Assembly (NCBI RefSeq): GCF_958295425.1
Contig: NC_081154.1
Span: 20,511,295 to 20,575,294 of the forward strand
Length of the DNA stretch: 64,000 bases
Source: Solea solea
Lineage: Eukaryota > Chordata > Actinopteri > Pleuronectiformes > Soleidae
Reading direction: 5' to 3'
Below, one piece after another: positions 37,062 through 49,217 of this stretch. The notes under the pieces were generated by a model. It was not told where the DNA came from. It searched no databases and worked only from the letters and a program-made list of their open reading frames with translations. Position numbers and translations under genes: made by a program. Positions within the stretch are counted from its first letter, which is position 1. Each line of letters starts with the position of its first letter.

Positions 37062-39280
37062 TTACCTAGTATTACTATACCTGATTACCTTGTGTGGTGT
37101 CTTGTTGAATATAGTGGAGAATTTGTCCACTTTGTCTTGTTTCAGTAGAACCTGATCTCCAACATCCGAGTGTTTTGCTCTGTTCTTGTTGTCAGTGTTG
37201 AGCTTTGATTTACCTTTCCTTTCAGCATCTACGTCTCTCGCATCCCTTTGTGGTGTTGTCATGTCAGGGAGCTTTCCTCGTAGTTTCCTTTTGAAGAGCA
37301 GCTCCGCTGGACTCCTTCCAGTTGTGGAGTGGTCAATAGATCGATAGATTGTGACGTACTTCCGGAGTTCTTTCTTCCAATCCAATCCCTCAGAATGTGC
37401 AATGCGTATTCCTTTAATCAGTGAAGCATTTTGACTCTCCACTTCACCATTGGCTTGTATCCACTTGGGTGTCGTTTTCACTTGTTCTATTCCGTTGTCG
37501 TCACAGTATGTCTGAAACTGTGTGGATATAAATTGTGGGCCAAAATCAGATCTGATGGTGATCGGGAGACCATAACGACTGAAAATGTTCTCCAGACTGT
37601 CTATCATCTTGTCTGTGGTGGTTGATTGCAAGATCTCATATTCATAATACCTGCTGTAGTAATCTACAACAACCAGTATCAAATGTCCTGTTGGTAGTGG
37701 ACCCAGTAGGCCGTGGCAACATCTTGCCACGGCCCATCTGGTAACACTGTCGGCCGTAGTGATTCAGGCACATTAGGTCGGGAGACTACCTGGCATCCGT
37801 GACAGGACTTCACATGTCTCTTTGCTGCCCAATCCATCCCTGGCCACCATACTTTACTCCGAAGGTGCTGTTTTGTGCCGACTATGCCCAAATGTCCCTC
37901 ATGGGCCAAAACCAGAGCCCTGGCTCTCAGTGTGTGTGGTAAAACCATGGGTGTCCCTCTCAACACTAACTGTCCAATCACACACAGCTCATACGCTATA
38001 GGCGCATATGTCTGGCACCTGTCAAAACAGCCGCTCTGTACAGCGTTTCTCCACAGTTCATCCTTCTCAGTTCATCATCAGCTACTGAAGCCTCCTCGAC
38101 TTCTCTCGTAGTCACTGCTCTTGGAGGGGCCCTCGTAGCGACCAACCTCACGTATTCCTCTGCTCCATGTTCATGTGTCTGTTCTATGGCAATTTTTCCC
38201 AGCAGTCGTGATAGGGGATCTGCAATATTGTCTTTTCCTGGAATGTGAACCACCTTAAAATCATATGGTTTTAATGTGGGACTGTAGATTGCTTCCAGCG
38301 CTTTGTGATCAGTCACCATGTCAAACTTTTTTCCATATATTTAGGGATGAAGTCTCTCGCAGGCCCAGACTAGTGCAAGTGCCTCACGCTCGGTCTGTGA
38401 AAACCTCCTTTACAGTCTGTGAGACTTCTGCTCACATAGTAAATTGGTACCATTTGCCGTTGTTGTTCTTGCACCAGAACCGCCCCTATGCCAACTGGTC
38501 CAGCATCCGCTATGACTTTGGTGGGAGCATCTTTATCAGAAAAATATGCCAGAGGGACCATGGTGTGTCTTTTTTTAGTGAGTCTGCGCAGTGATTCTGA
38601 TATGCTGGCAAACTGGGGTATGAAACTGCTACCCCAAAAAGCTGCATACCTCTGATGCACTTTCAGGTTCCCGTGCCTCCGCTACAGCTCTTCTCTTTCA
38701 GTCGTGGGGCCGATGCCCTTCTGTGACAGTAAGATACCCATGAAGATCAGTTTATCCATGTTGAATTGACATTTATCTGCATTTAATGTCAACGACAGAA
38801 CTGCATGCAACTGTCAATCATGGGTTTCCTGGTCAGGGGCATGGACGATGTGCAGACTTTTCTGCTTAGTGTTCAGTTTTCCAATCCCTTGAAACAGCCT
38901 TTGGATGTTGCCTCTGAATTTCAGCTTTGATGTCAGTCACAGTAGCTATGTTCGCCCCCACTCTCAGTACACCTCGCTTGATAGCAGTTTCCTTGCTGAG
39001 TAATGGCACTCCATGCCCATGTATTACTGTGAACTCAGCCTCTGTGTTTTGTTTTCCTATGCCTTTTTGGCACTTGAACACACCTTTTACTGGTATAGGC
39101 TCTTTGGATGTGTATGGGTACAGGGGTTTACCAGTTGCCTTGGAAGACACACATTTTACTTTTTTACACTTTAACATTTCCAATGTACCTTCATCCACTA
39201 TGTTACTAGATGCACCTGAGTCAATTAACATGAGCAGATCCACTCTGAAGCAACTTTTTCTTCTGGTCAGATAAACCACG
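37062..39280 (-). mobile_element. decayed Ty3/gypsy LTR retrotransposon
   Basis: Minus-strand pieces in standard gypsy order: an aspartic protease with the active-site motif LIDSGASS (38866-39279), an RNase H piece (38370-38660, with VIADAGPVGIGAVLVQEQ), the end of RNase H (37996-38319, with VTDHKALEAIYSP), an integrase zinc-binding region (37679-37981), and an integrase core plus C-terminal region (37062-37730, with VVVDYYSRYYE and SDFGPQF). Most of the RT core between protease and RNase H is missing. Frameshifts separate the pieces and no LTRs were recognised. Confidence 0.85.
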
Positions 39281-39670
39281 ATTTAACTGATGTTTGACTG
39301 AGTTTTTATTGTCTTCTTTTTACACTTTAGACACCTCCAAACACCGTGATAAACTGAAATAACATACATATTACATTTTAACATAAATATGGTTTCCCTT
39401 CAATGTATTCTTTTTGCCAACATAAATTTTTATCACAGTCCGTAAATGTCTTGTGGCCCTCATTAAACTTCAATTACACATATAAACTAAATATAAAATG
39501 CACAAAAAATAACACATTCTCATACCGTGTGGTCGCTTCTGACCGGAAAATCAGGAGCTGCTAAGGCTTTATGCTTGCTCCATTAGCACTGTAGCTCCAA
39601 AAGTCAGACTGAACGCACATTTTCCCAGCTACTCCTTGCGATAATCACATGACTGCATCTCTTTCTTTAG
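39281..39670. other. unassigned AT-rich DNA
   Basis: No coding motif seen. It separates the decayed gypsy element from an L1 ORF1 fragment. Confidence 0.4.
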
Positions 39671-39671
39671 C

Positions 39672-39848
39672 GATTACTCGGCAGCGGTGGTCAGGAAGCG
39701 CAAGGCATTTGATGCCGTGAAAGACCGATAAAGGAAGATGGGTATCGTTTATGCATTGATTTACCCTGCCACGCTGAAGTTGACGGTCAACAGAAAGAGG
39801 TTTGACACTCCGGAGGCTGCTGCTGCGTTTGTGGACTCTCTCGGTTAA
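39672..39848 (+). pseudogene. L1-type LINE ORF1 C-terminal fragment
   Basis: Reads DYSAAVVRKRKAFDAVKDR, then an in-frame TAA, then KMGIVYALIYPATLKLTV and a stop after AAFVDSLG. This is the C-terminal domain pattern of L1 ORF1 proteins. The internal stop and the missing ORF2 show a dead fragment. Confidence 0.65.
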
Positions 39849-40337
39849 GATGTTTGGCTCTGCGCCATTCTCTTTCCCCGTACTATGTTCTGATTATTGG
39901 ACTGATATAACGGTTTTTAAGTATTCATGTGGTCGTGTCGATGTAATCCACCCTTAGTGAGGATTAGCTACTGTATTTTTTTTTGATGAAGTAATTAAAT
40001 TAATTATAATGTTATATCTGAAGTGTTTATTGTAGTAAACAAGCTTTAGTACTGAACAAGTACTTAACATGAAAACATTAGAAATGATTTGTTTCTATTT
40101 AAACTGTTATCAGGCACCATTATATTATTTTTCAGTTACAGCAGTTTCTGCCGGTTTACGGTCAAGTCCACCAGGTGGCTTCTGGGATAAACTTGTTACT
40201 TTTTTTCTTTCCTGATCTAACTGTTAAAGGAGAAGCTCGTCGTGTACGTTAGCTCCGTATATGAGAGTGGAAATATTATCAGTGGACTCTCCATGTCGGT
40301 GTCTGACACTCATTTGATTTCACTTTAGCGCAGCTGG

Positions 40338-40542
40338 TGTGTGTGTGTGTGTGTGTGTGTGACGAGAGAGAGAGAGGGAGAGAGAGGGGAGGAAGAGAGA
40401 GAAAGAGAGAGTGAAAGTGAGGGAGAGAGAGAGTGAGAGAGAGAGAGAGCGAGTGAGTGAGGAAGAGAGAGAAAGAGAGAGTGAAAGTGAGGGAGAGAGG
40501 AAGAGGGAGAGAGAGAGTGAGGAAGAGAGAAAGAGAGAGAGT
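40338..40542. repeat. compound GT/GA microsatellite
   Basis: (GT)n at about 40338-40361, then about 180 bp of GAGAGA/GGAAGAGAGA blocks containing a near-duplicate of AAGAGAGAGTGAAAGTGAGG. The translations on either strand are low-complexity. Confidence 0.9.
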
Positions 40543-40564
40543 AAGATTTTGATTTTTGAATCAA

Positions 40565-41290
40565 CTTTATTTTTCCGTTCTCTTTTCAAAAATCATCTAA
40601 ATGTAATATATATGCACATTACACTCTTAAATAGATAAATAAATAAATAAAAATAAATAAAAACTTCACATGAGCACATCTCCCAACTGCAGTGTGTGGT
40701 TTTCCACAGAACACAACGCCTGATTAAAACACCAAACCTGCTGAAAAGAGTCCAGATCTCCTGCTGCTTTGAAATCAATGAGGAGTCTGGACTTGATCAT
40801 ATTGGTACACACAGTGACAGGTTCAACAATAAAACCATCCTCCACCTTTCTCCTTCAGCTAAAATACACCGCCATCTTGGCCTGGCCTAAAACAAAGTTT
40901 AAAGCCTGGCATTTGTCCTTGTATTGGCGTGTGTATTTAAAACCCAGAATAAAAAGCTGCTTGGTAAAAACCTCTCCACATTTGGTAAAAACAGTTTGTA
41001 AAAACAGAAACAAGGGGAAAAGACGAAGACACTCATAAAAACAGTGAAACACAGTCTCTCTTTGGTCGCAGTAGGGGCACTTGTCCTCTACTGCCGGGTT
41101 TATAATGGACACAAATGAGTTCACTGCAACGACCCCATGGAGGACTCTCCAGTGAAGGTCTGCATGTCTGCATGAGAGTGGAGGTTTGTAGAAGGACCTC
41201 CACTCCGGTCTGGCTGCAGGAGCCAGTTGCAGATATCTCCCCAATGGGGTGTGTGACGGTCACGGAGCAACCGCACAGAGAAGCCCTCCC
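40565..41290 (-). mobile_element. Tx1-type LINE, 3' part of ORF2
   Basis: The minus-strand frame at 40855-41244 contains PLSCRHADLHWRVLHGVVAV and a zinc-binding pattern CPYCDQRETVFHCFYEC, typical of the C-terminus of Tx1-clade (L1-group) LINE polyproteins. The 3' UTR continues to about 40565, with an AT-rich end. The 5' part of the same family lies at 48590-49217. Confidence 0.75.
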
Positions 41291-41299
41291 GGCTGATTG

Positions 41300-42170
41300 A
41301 ACACACACACACACACACATTCTTATAAAAGGACGTTAGCAGCCGTGCTCGTTCATGCAGCGGTTGCCACGGGCGAGTGCGGGGCAGCGGCGGTGCGCAT
41401 CTGCAGAAGAGGAGACGCACAGGATTACAGTGGTGGACAGTTAAGGTGCTCAAGCAGGGGCGCAAACTTGAGCATAAAATAAACATGTAGCATGGAACAT
41501 GGATAACCGGTTGCGCCGGAGGTGTTGTTGTGGTCCGCAGTCTGGCTGCGTCTGTCCGGCAGCGAAAAGGAGCCGTCCAGAAACGTGAACATTTATTTGG
41601 TTCCGGGCCTTATTGGCCTAGTCCACAGTAATCATGACCATGGGGATGACAGAGGTGGGTCCTGATCAAACCCTGTCTGTGGTGTGTCCTTTTCATGGGC
41701 AAGAGAGTGGACTGTTCTGTATTTATTTTGTAAATCTGTCTCTTTTTTTGACATCTAAGAACATTTGTTTCAGAGTCTGTCTTGTTATTTGTGTATTAAT
41801 TGTTATATGTTCCCCCATAATTGTAAATGGTGCTGGCCACCTGCTATATGTTTGTGCGTCCAGTCTATGTCAGGGAGTCTTGACGATGTTGCGTGTTAGC
41901 ACTGTGACTCTCGGAGTATTGGTTGATGAGCGGATTTGGAATTTTGTTATAATTTTTGCCGACCTTTGACTTTGTGCCGAATTTTGATTTATTTTTGTTC
42001 CTTTTTAATTTTATTGATTTATTAGAATTTTGCCCAGGGACACTTAATGCTTGATTTTTTCTCTCCCTCAAGCCTGAATAAACCGTTATGTCCATATTTT
42101 CACTCTGCTTCTAATTTTTCCTGGCCAAACCCACTCCCACTCGATAGCGTACCCTCGGCTACCATCACAA
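41300..42170 (+). repeat. 5' LTR of the Gmr1-like element
   Basis: Two segments (41335-41502 and 41938-42026) recur at 45622-45905 with high identity, marking LTR sequence. TATAAAAGG sits at 41324-41332 as a plausible promoter. The right copy lacks about 435 bp present here. A primer-binding-like stretch TGGTGGCAGTGGTGGGAT follows at 42172-42189. The outer LTR borders are approximate. Confidence 0.6.
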
Positions 42171-42295
42171 CTGGTGGCAGTGGTGGGATGGCCAGTAGAG
42201 GACAGTAGTGAGTAATTTTTTCTTTTTGAGCTGGTGGATTTTTCGTCATTGCCCTCTCCGGGGGATCTCCGATTTGCCCTCTGCTGTGGATGGTA

Positions 42296-45200
42296 TGGCG
42301 CCAAAGAAATGTGCCCCCACCGAGAGGAGACCTGTTCCCCTGGAGATCGGTGCCGTTGGAGGCGAAATCGAGGATGGTCCTGAACCAGAATTAACTCAGG
42401 TCACCGAAGATGCGTCCCTGCAGGAGCTAAGGGATATGTTTCGTTCCCTTATGGCACAGCAGCAGGCACGAGATGCTCATCTGGAGATAGAAGCAGCACG
42501 TCAGGAGACTCGGTGGAAGTCGATCCAACATCAGTTCGGCCTCCTGCAGCGGGAGATGTATAACAGAACCACACCAGACCCGGGGGTAGCTGGCGAGGCT
42601 GCTGGTTATGGCGTGGATTAGGGAACGCAACCTGGCATCGGCTGCGGATGCTGCTGCTCTGGCAGATGTCTTTGTGGCAGCCCAACGGAAAGCCCAGGGC
42701 TGGACATATGCTCAGTGGAGAGGGGGTAGAGACTCAAATAGATCCCACCGACAGACTCCACCTTTGAGGAAAACCAGCAGTGAGGTAACATCAGTGGTTG
42801 ATAGGGGTGCTCCGTTCAAACAGAACCATGCACTGAAAATGTATGGCCCCAAAGTACCAGTGTGTTACCAGTGTGGACAGGAAGGTCATATAAAACCAAA
42901 ATGCCCCAATAACCCAGCCAACCAATCTAAGATATGCACAGTACCTAGGTCTAGTTCCCCTAAGAAGCCTGTAGCTCTCCCTTCTCATGCTGTAGTCTTG
43001 AATGGGCAGGAGGTTAGGGCACTGGTAGATACAGGCAGCATGCAGTCCTTAGTGTCGTCTGCCTTGGTCCCAATACAGCTCAGGAACTACTCTGTGATGA
43101 CCCAATTGAAGTGTGTTCATAGGGAGAAAAGGGTGTATCCAACTACAAGTGTGTATATACAGGTTTTGGGACAGACTTACTTACTGGAGGTTGGGGTGGT
43201 GGATAATTTGCCATATCAGTTAATTTTGGGCCAAGATTTTCCCCTTTTGCTGGATTGAGTGACTGTGGGAGAGGAGTGTAATATGACAGTGACAAGAAGA
43301 ATGGTGTGCTGTATAAAGGCGGAGGGGCAGAGGCAAGGATGGTAGTTCCTCAGAAGGTTAGAGGGGTAGTCCTTGACCTAGGCCATTCGATCCCATGGGC
43401 AGGCCATTTAGGCAGACAGAAGACCATCTCCCGAATCAACCACTATTTTTACTGGCCAAATATGGCCAAAGACATTGCAGAGTTTTGTCAAACGTGTCCG
43501 GAATGCCAGAAAACAGCCAGCAGATGTCCCCCAAAGGTCTCCTAAAGCCACTTCCTGTAGTAGGGACCCCTTTTGAGCAGTTAGGGATGGATGTGGTAGG
43601 GCCTCTTGAGCGCAGTAAAACTGGGAACCGGTTTATGTTGGTCATCACAGATTATGCCACTAGGTACCCTGATGTCTTTGCTCTGAAAGCAGTGAAGGCT
43701 AGAACTGTAGCCACATGTCTTGTGCAGCTGTTTTCAAGGGTGGGGTTTCCTAGAGCTATAATCACTGATCAGGGGTCCAACTTTATGTCCAAGCTCCTTA
43801 AACAGGCCTACAAGCTGTTAGGGGTAAAGGGCATACGGACTACCCCGTATCATCCACAGACCGATGGACTGACTGAGCGGTTCAACCAGACTCTCAAGCA
43901 AATGTTACGCAAGTTTGTGAGTGAAACTGGTGCAGACTGGGACAACTGGCTCCCCTATCTTCTCTTTGCGTACCGGGAGGTACTGCAAGCTTCTACTGGA
44001 TTTTCACCCTTTGAACTGCTGTACAGCCGTGAAGTGCGCGGACCCCTGGCACTATTAAAGGAGACCTGGATGCCAGATGAGGACTTACCGCAGCCACAGA
44101 ATATCCTCTCCTATGTTCTGCAGATGAGAGAGAGGCTGAAGAGTATGTCGGAACTGGCGCAACAGAACCTCGAACAGGCACAGCAGCGTCAAAAGTCCTA
44201 TTATGACCAGAGAGCCCGTTCTCTGAGTTTTGCTGAAGGTGACAAGGTGCTGGTGATGCTGCCAAATGATTCCAGTAAATTGTTGGCAAAATGGCAAGTC
44301 CCTTTTGAGGTTATGCGTAAACTGGGATCTACAACTTGAGGCACTCAAGAAGGGTCTTGCACATCAACCTCCTGAAGGAGTGGCGGGAACGTACAGGTGC
44401 TGAGGTGCTCATGATCCGACGTGTGCCAGAGGAGGATGAGGTGGAGGAGCAGTACCTACCTTTACCAACAGAGGGCACCCTTGACCTCAGCCATCTTTCC
44501 CCTGCTCAGCAAATGGACATTAATCATCTCTGTGATCCAGCCTTGTTCCAGGCGCAGCCAGGGCACACCAAGCTGGTAAACCATCACATCACCCTGTGTG
44601 AAGGTGCGGCACCCCGACGCATGAGCTACCGCATCCCAGAGTGGCTTCTTGATGGGTTGAGGAAGGAGGTCAACCAGATGCTGACCATGGACATCGTTGA
44701 ACGGTCTAAGAGTGAATGGTGCAGCCCTGTCGTGTTGGTGCCCAAGAAAGATGGGTCCCTCCGGTTCTGCGTTGACTTACGATACCTCAATTCTGTCTCT
44801 AAATTTGACTCTTATCCAACCCCCCGAATCGATGACCTCATTGACTCTCTGGGACCTGCGAAGTGGGTAACCACCTTGGACCTTGCAAAAGGTTATTGGC
44901 AGGTTCCTCTAAGTGATGCTGCCAGGGAGCTGACTGCATTTCGGACACCCTGGGGTCTCTTCCATTTCTGCAAGATGCCGTTAGGGCTGCATGGAGCCCC
45001 CGCAACATTTCAGAGGTTAATGGATCAGGTGTTGGCCGGCACCAATGGCCACGCGGCAGCTTACCTTGATGATGTTGTGGTGTACAGCGCGTCTATGTGA
45101 TGGGCTATGTGATTGGCCGGGGTGTCATCAAGCCACAGGTGCAAAAACTCGAGGCTATCCAGAGATGCCCCTTGCCTCAGACTAAGACTCAGGTACGGTC

Positions 45201-45627
45201 GTTCCTGGGCATGGCTGGATGGTACAGAAGATTTGTGCCCAACTTTTCAGTTAGGGCAGTTGCACTTACCGATCTGACACGTAAGAACTCTCCGGTCCAG
45301 GTGCAGTGGTCCGAAGAGGCCAGGAAGGCTTTTGAAGACATTCAGAATGCACTGTGTAATGAGCCTCTACTATACTGTCCTAATTTTGGAGAGCCATTTG
45401 TGCTACAGACGGACGCCTCTGACACAGGTGTAGGTGCAGTGCTTCTCCAGGGTGAATCAGACCAGAGGCATCCGGTGGCGTACATCACCCGCAAACTGTT
45501 TCCGAGGAAGACGCGATACTCAACGGTCGAGAAGGAGTGTCTGGCAGTGAAATGGGCACTTGATACCTTCCGATACTACCTCCTGGGCCGCGAGTTCCTC
45601 CTGGAGACAGATCATCGGCCTCGTTAG
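42296..45627 (+). mobile_element. Gmr1-like Ty3/gypsy retrotransposon, integrase before RT
   Basis: Domains in order on the plus strand: a gag-like start (42296-42621); a CCHC knuckle CYQCGQEGHIKPKC and protease motif LVDTGS (42608-43258); integrase with zinc-binding region and D-D-E core (43306-44339; FMLVITDYATRYP, IITDQGSNF, TDGLTERFNQ); RT (44336-45100; LPEWLL-type start, FCVDLRYLN, YLDDVVVYS); and RT end plus RNase H (45097-45627; TDASDTGVGAVLLQ), truncated after LLETDHRP. Integrase upstream of RT is the hallmark of the Gmr1 group of Ty3/gypsy elements. Gag, protease, IN and RT are broken by frameshifts or deletions, and a piece between YLDD and the RNase H part is missing. It is inactive as it stands. 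Confidence 0.85.
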
Positions 45628-45905
45628 CAGCCGCACTCTTTCATGCAGCGGTTTCCGCGGGCGAGTGCGGGGAAGTGGCGGTGCGCATCTGCAGAAGAGG
45701 AGACGCACAGGATTATTCAGGATGCGGTGGACAGTTAAGGTGCTCAAGCAGGGGCGCAAACTTGAGCATAAAATAAACATGTAGCATGGAACATGGAATT
45801 TTGTTATAATTTTTGCCGACCTTTGACTTTGTGCCGAATTTTGATTTATTTTTGTTCCTTTTTAATTTTATTGATTTATTAGAATTTTGCCCATGGACAC
45901 TTTTC
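45622..45905 (+). repeat. truncated 3' LTR of the Gmr1-like element
   Basis: GTTAGCAGCCG to GGACACTT matches 41335-41502 joined directly to 41938-42032. The LTR follows the RNase H frame with no polypurine tract, so a deletion removed the end of pol and the start of the LTR. The 3' portion of the LTR is also missing. Confidence 0.75.
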
Positions 45906-45984
45906 CATTAAAATCTCAGAGCAGTCTTTAAAATCCGATGCCAGGAAAACGGCAGGAAAAGGACCGTCATCCGTCACTGTTTGA

Positions 45985-48480
45985 TTAAAAGAGGAGTTTA
46001 AAAGCAGGCGGTCGATCGCTCTCAACTACACCTCTGTAGAAGGTCGTGAGGATGCTGGGTGGGAGAGAGGTTTGTTTCAGCTTCCTCAGGAAGTATAGTC
46101 TCTGCTGGGCCCGTTTTGTGATATAAGAGGTGTTCTTATTCCAGCTTAGGTCCTGCGAGATCTGCACTCCTAGGAACTTGATGTTCTCCACTCTCTCCAC
46201 TGTACGGCCGCTGATGCTGAGGGGGGCGTGCTCTGGTTGTGACTTCCAGAAGTCGATGATCATCTCCTTCGTTTTGTCCACGTTGAGCAGCAGATTGTTT
46301 TCCCTGCACCAGTCCTCCAGGTGTTGAACTTCGTCCCTGTACATAGCTTCCTCACTTCAGTGGACGAGTCCCACCACGGTGGTGTCGTCCGCAAACTTGA
46401 TGATCTGGTTCCCGTCGTGTCTGGGTGCACAGTCATGTGTCAGCAGTGTGAACAGCAGTGGGCTGAGCACACAGCCTTGGGGGGATCCAGTGCTCAGTGT
46501 GATGGAACTGGAGAGGTTTTTTCCAACACGGACCGTCTGTGGTCTCTCAGTCAGAAAGTCCAGGATCCAGAGACACGTGGCGGTGTTAAGGCCAAGTAGA
46601 AGAAGTTTCTCCATTAGTCTCTGGGGGACAATCGTGTTAAAGGCTGATCTGAAGTCAATGTACAGGACTCTGGCGTACGTGTCCTACGTGTCTATGGTCC
46701 AGATGAGTGATGACGGAGTGCAAGGTGGTGGATATTGCGTCCTCTGTGGAGCGGTTTGGACGATAGGCAAACTGGTATGGATCAAGTGTTGCAGGGAGGC
46801 TGGCTGTGATGTGTGATTTGACGAGCCGTTCGAAGCATTTCATCACAGTAGATGTCAGTGCGACGGGACGGTAGTCGTTTAGACAGGATACAACTGGTTT
46901 CTTCGCAACAGGTACAATGGTGGATGTTTTGAAGCACCTGGGGACGATGGCCTGGCTGAGGGAGATGTTGAAAATGTCGGTCAGTACCTTCAGCTCTTCA
47001 GCGCAGTCTCTGAGCACACGTCCCGGGATGTTATCTGGGCCTGCCGCTTTCCGTGGGTTGACCCTCATGAGGGTTTTCCGTTTGTCTGCTGCACTGATGA
47101 TAAGCGCTGGCCCCGCAGCAGTTGGAGAAGGGCCGTGCCTCCCTCTGGTTGTAGGGTGTGGTGCTTCGAAACGTGCAAAGAAGTTGTTGAGCCTGTCTGG
47201 TAGAGAAGCGTCGTCGTCGTCGTCGTCGACCGCCTGCTTGGACTTGTAATCCGTCAGCGCTTGGACCCCCTGCCACATCCGTCTGGTGTTCCCTGTGTCA
47301 CAGAGGTGACCCTGGATTCCTTCAGCGTAGGTACGCTTCGCTGCCTTGATCCCTTTGGAGAGTGCAGACCTAGCTGAACGGAGAGCAGTCTTGTCCCCCG
47401 TCCTGAAGGCTGCATCACGGGCTGTCAGTAGCGAGCGCACCTCTGAAGTCATCCATGGTTTGTGGTTGCCACGTGCAGTGAAAGTCTTCAGTACAGTAAC
47501 ATCCTCTGTGCACTTAGCGAAGTAGCTGGTTACCGCTTCAGCATACTCATGAATGTCAATCTGAACTCCCTGGGAGGCTCCTGTCTTGAATACCCCCCAG
47601 TCCGTACATGCAAAGCAGTCCTTAAGTGCCGAAAATGCGCCCTCTGGCCAAGTCCTAGTTTGTATTTTTACTGGTCTGCTTCGCTTTAGTAGGGGTTTGT
47701 AGGAGGGCACCAGCATTACAGAAAGGTGGTCCGAACGGCCAAGGTGAGGGCGTGGTGTGGCCTTGTATGCGTCTGGGGTATTTGTATACACCAAGTCCAG
47801 AATGTTCTCTCCTCTGGTTTTAAAGTCCACAATTTGCTTAAACTTTAGGAGCACCTTCTTTAAACTTGTGTGGTTAAAGTCCCCTGCGACCACAACAAAG
47901 CTGTCTGGGTGTTTGGTCAGAAGCTCACTGATGGCGTTGTGTAGCTCCCCGAGTGCCTCGTTAGCGTTAGCTTTAGCATTTGCGCCTGGAGCTATGTAAA
48001 CAACTGCTATGATCACGTTAGTAAATTACCTCGGCAGGTAGAATGGCCGACATTTCACAATGAGTGTTTTGTGGCTAACGTGGCATTAACAGCAGTCCTT
48101 GTTGATGTAGATGCATAAGCCCCCACCTCGACTCTTACCGGTGCTCGCTGCCTCTCTGTCGGCCCGGAACAATGTCGTCCCCTCCAGCTGAATGGCCGTG
48201 GCTGGGGTGTTCTGTAGCCATGTCTCCGTGAAAGCAAACACACAGCAGTCTCTCCACTCTCTGTTGGTTTCTCTCAGTAGACGTAGCTCATCCAGCTTGT
48301 TGTCGAGGGAGCGGACATTGGAGAGAAGGAGCGACGGTACTGCTGGTCTGAAGGGGTTAGCTTTTAGCCTAGCATGGATTCCGGCTCGCTTACCCCTCTT
48401 TTGTTTACGCTCGCACCGCTTACGCTTCCTCCTCACTCGGGTGGCTGCCGGCGTAGTCTCCGATAATATTCCGTGCTGGC
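45985..48480 (-). mobile_element. non-LTR retrotransposon (jockey-superfamily type), minus strand
   Basis: An endonuclease N-terminal part at 48086-48436 (LLSNVRSLDNKLDELRLLRE, FTETWL) is followed by the rest of the endonuclease and the RT start at 46655-48016 (VVVAGDFNHTSLKKVLLKF, KAAGPDNIPGRVL, LNDYRPVALTSTVMK). RT core pieces are at 46357-46614 ([30 protein letters not shown]) and 45985-46344. The frames are separated by frameshifts. The element stops soon after the RT thumb, so its 3' end is missing, which is unusual because LINEs normally lose the 5' end. The clade (Rex1/CR1 or other) is not certain. Confidence 0.85.
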
Positions 48481-48589
48481 GTAATGTTTCAAAAAGGGGC
48501 CGCTGCGACCGCGCGCGCCGCCATGCAGGAGTAGCAGCTCCACCACCTGCGACTCCAGATCTTTCATGGACCGGGTTAAGTCTGTAGTG

Positions 48590-49217
48590 ACACCACGAGT
48601 GAACTGCTGGCAGAGCTGCTTAACCTGGGTCTTGCCAAAGTCTCACCACTGTTGTATGCTAGTGAAGGCAGGCCTGCTCTCTCTGTGGGACCCCAAAAAA
48701 AACTTAAAAGCAGTTCTAAAAGCCTGGTCATCTAAAAGGGCCGTGTTAAAATGCCAATAGGCGTTCTTTAAACGAATGTTTTTGATAAAAACACGACAGG
48801 AGACTAAAAAATTATCACTAAAACCCACAGGCTGAATAAAACACCTCTTAAAAATATTTAAATGGTGTTTAAAACAATAAAAGCGGTCCAGTCTGGCCAG
48901 AGATAAAACCCCCTCCCTGCTGTGGCTCCAAGTGTACTGTCTGTGCTGACAGTTAAAAACCCTCCACACATCACTCAGCTCCTGGTTCTGCATCAGCTGT
49001 CTGAGTGTGTGAGATGAAGGAGGGTGTGGCTCAGGATGGTTCCTGTCTAGGGTTGGATCTTGGAGCAGTTAAAATAAAAACATAAAACCAATATCCTCAC
49101 AGTTCCTAACACAGTCACTTAAAATGTTTAAAAAAGCTACCCTGTCCACTGCATTAGTGGGAGTGGAGACTTTGACTTTCAATAAAACCCCTGGAATTAC
49201 TTCATCCACAGTATTTA
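48590..49217 (-). mobile_element. Tx1-type LINE, endonuclease part of ORF2
   Basis: The minus-strand frame at 48643-48993 contains LSDVWRVFNCQHRQYTWSHS, LARLDRFYCF and PVGFSDN, a Tx1-clade endonuclease pattern. Upstream on the same strand (49020-49217) related endonuclease peptides continue (TVDEVIPGVLLKVKVSTPTN, LDRNHPEPHPPS) with stops. It is the 5' counterpart of the C-terminal piece at 40565-41290. Confidence 0.7.

Noticed and set aside
40320..40589. Ser/Leu-rich and Arg/Glu-rich open frames
   Set aside because: Both are translations of the GA/GT compound microsatellite.
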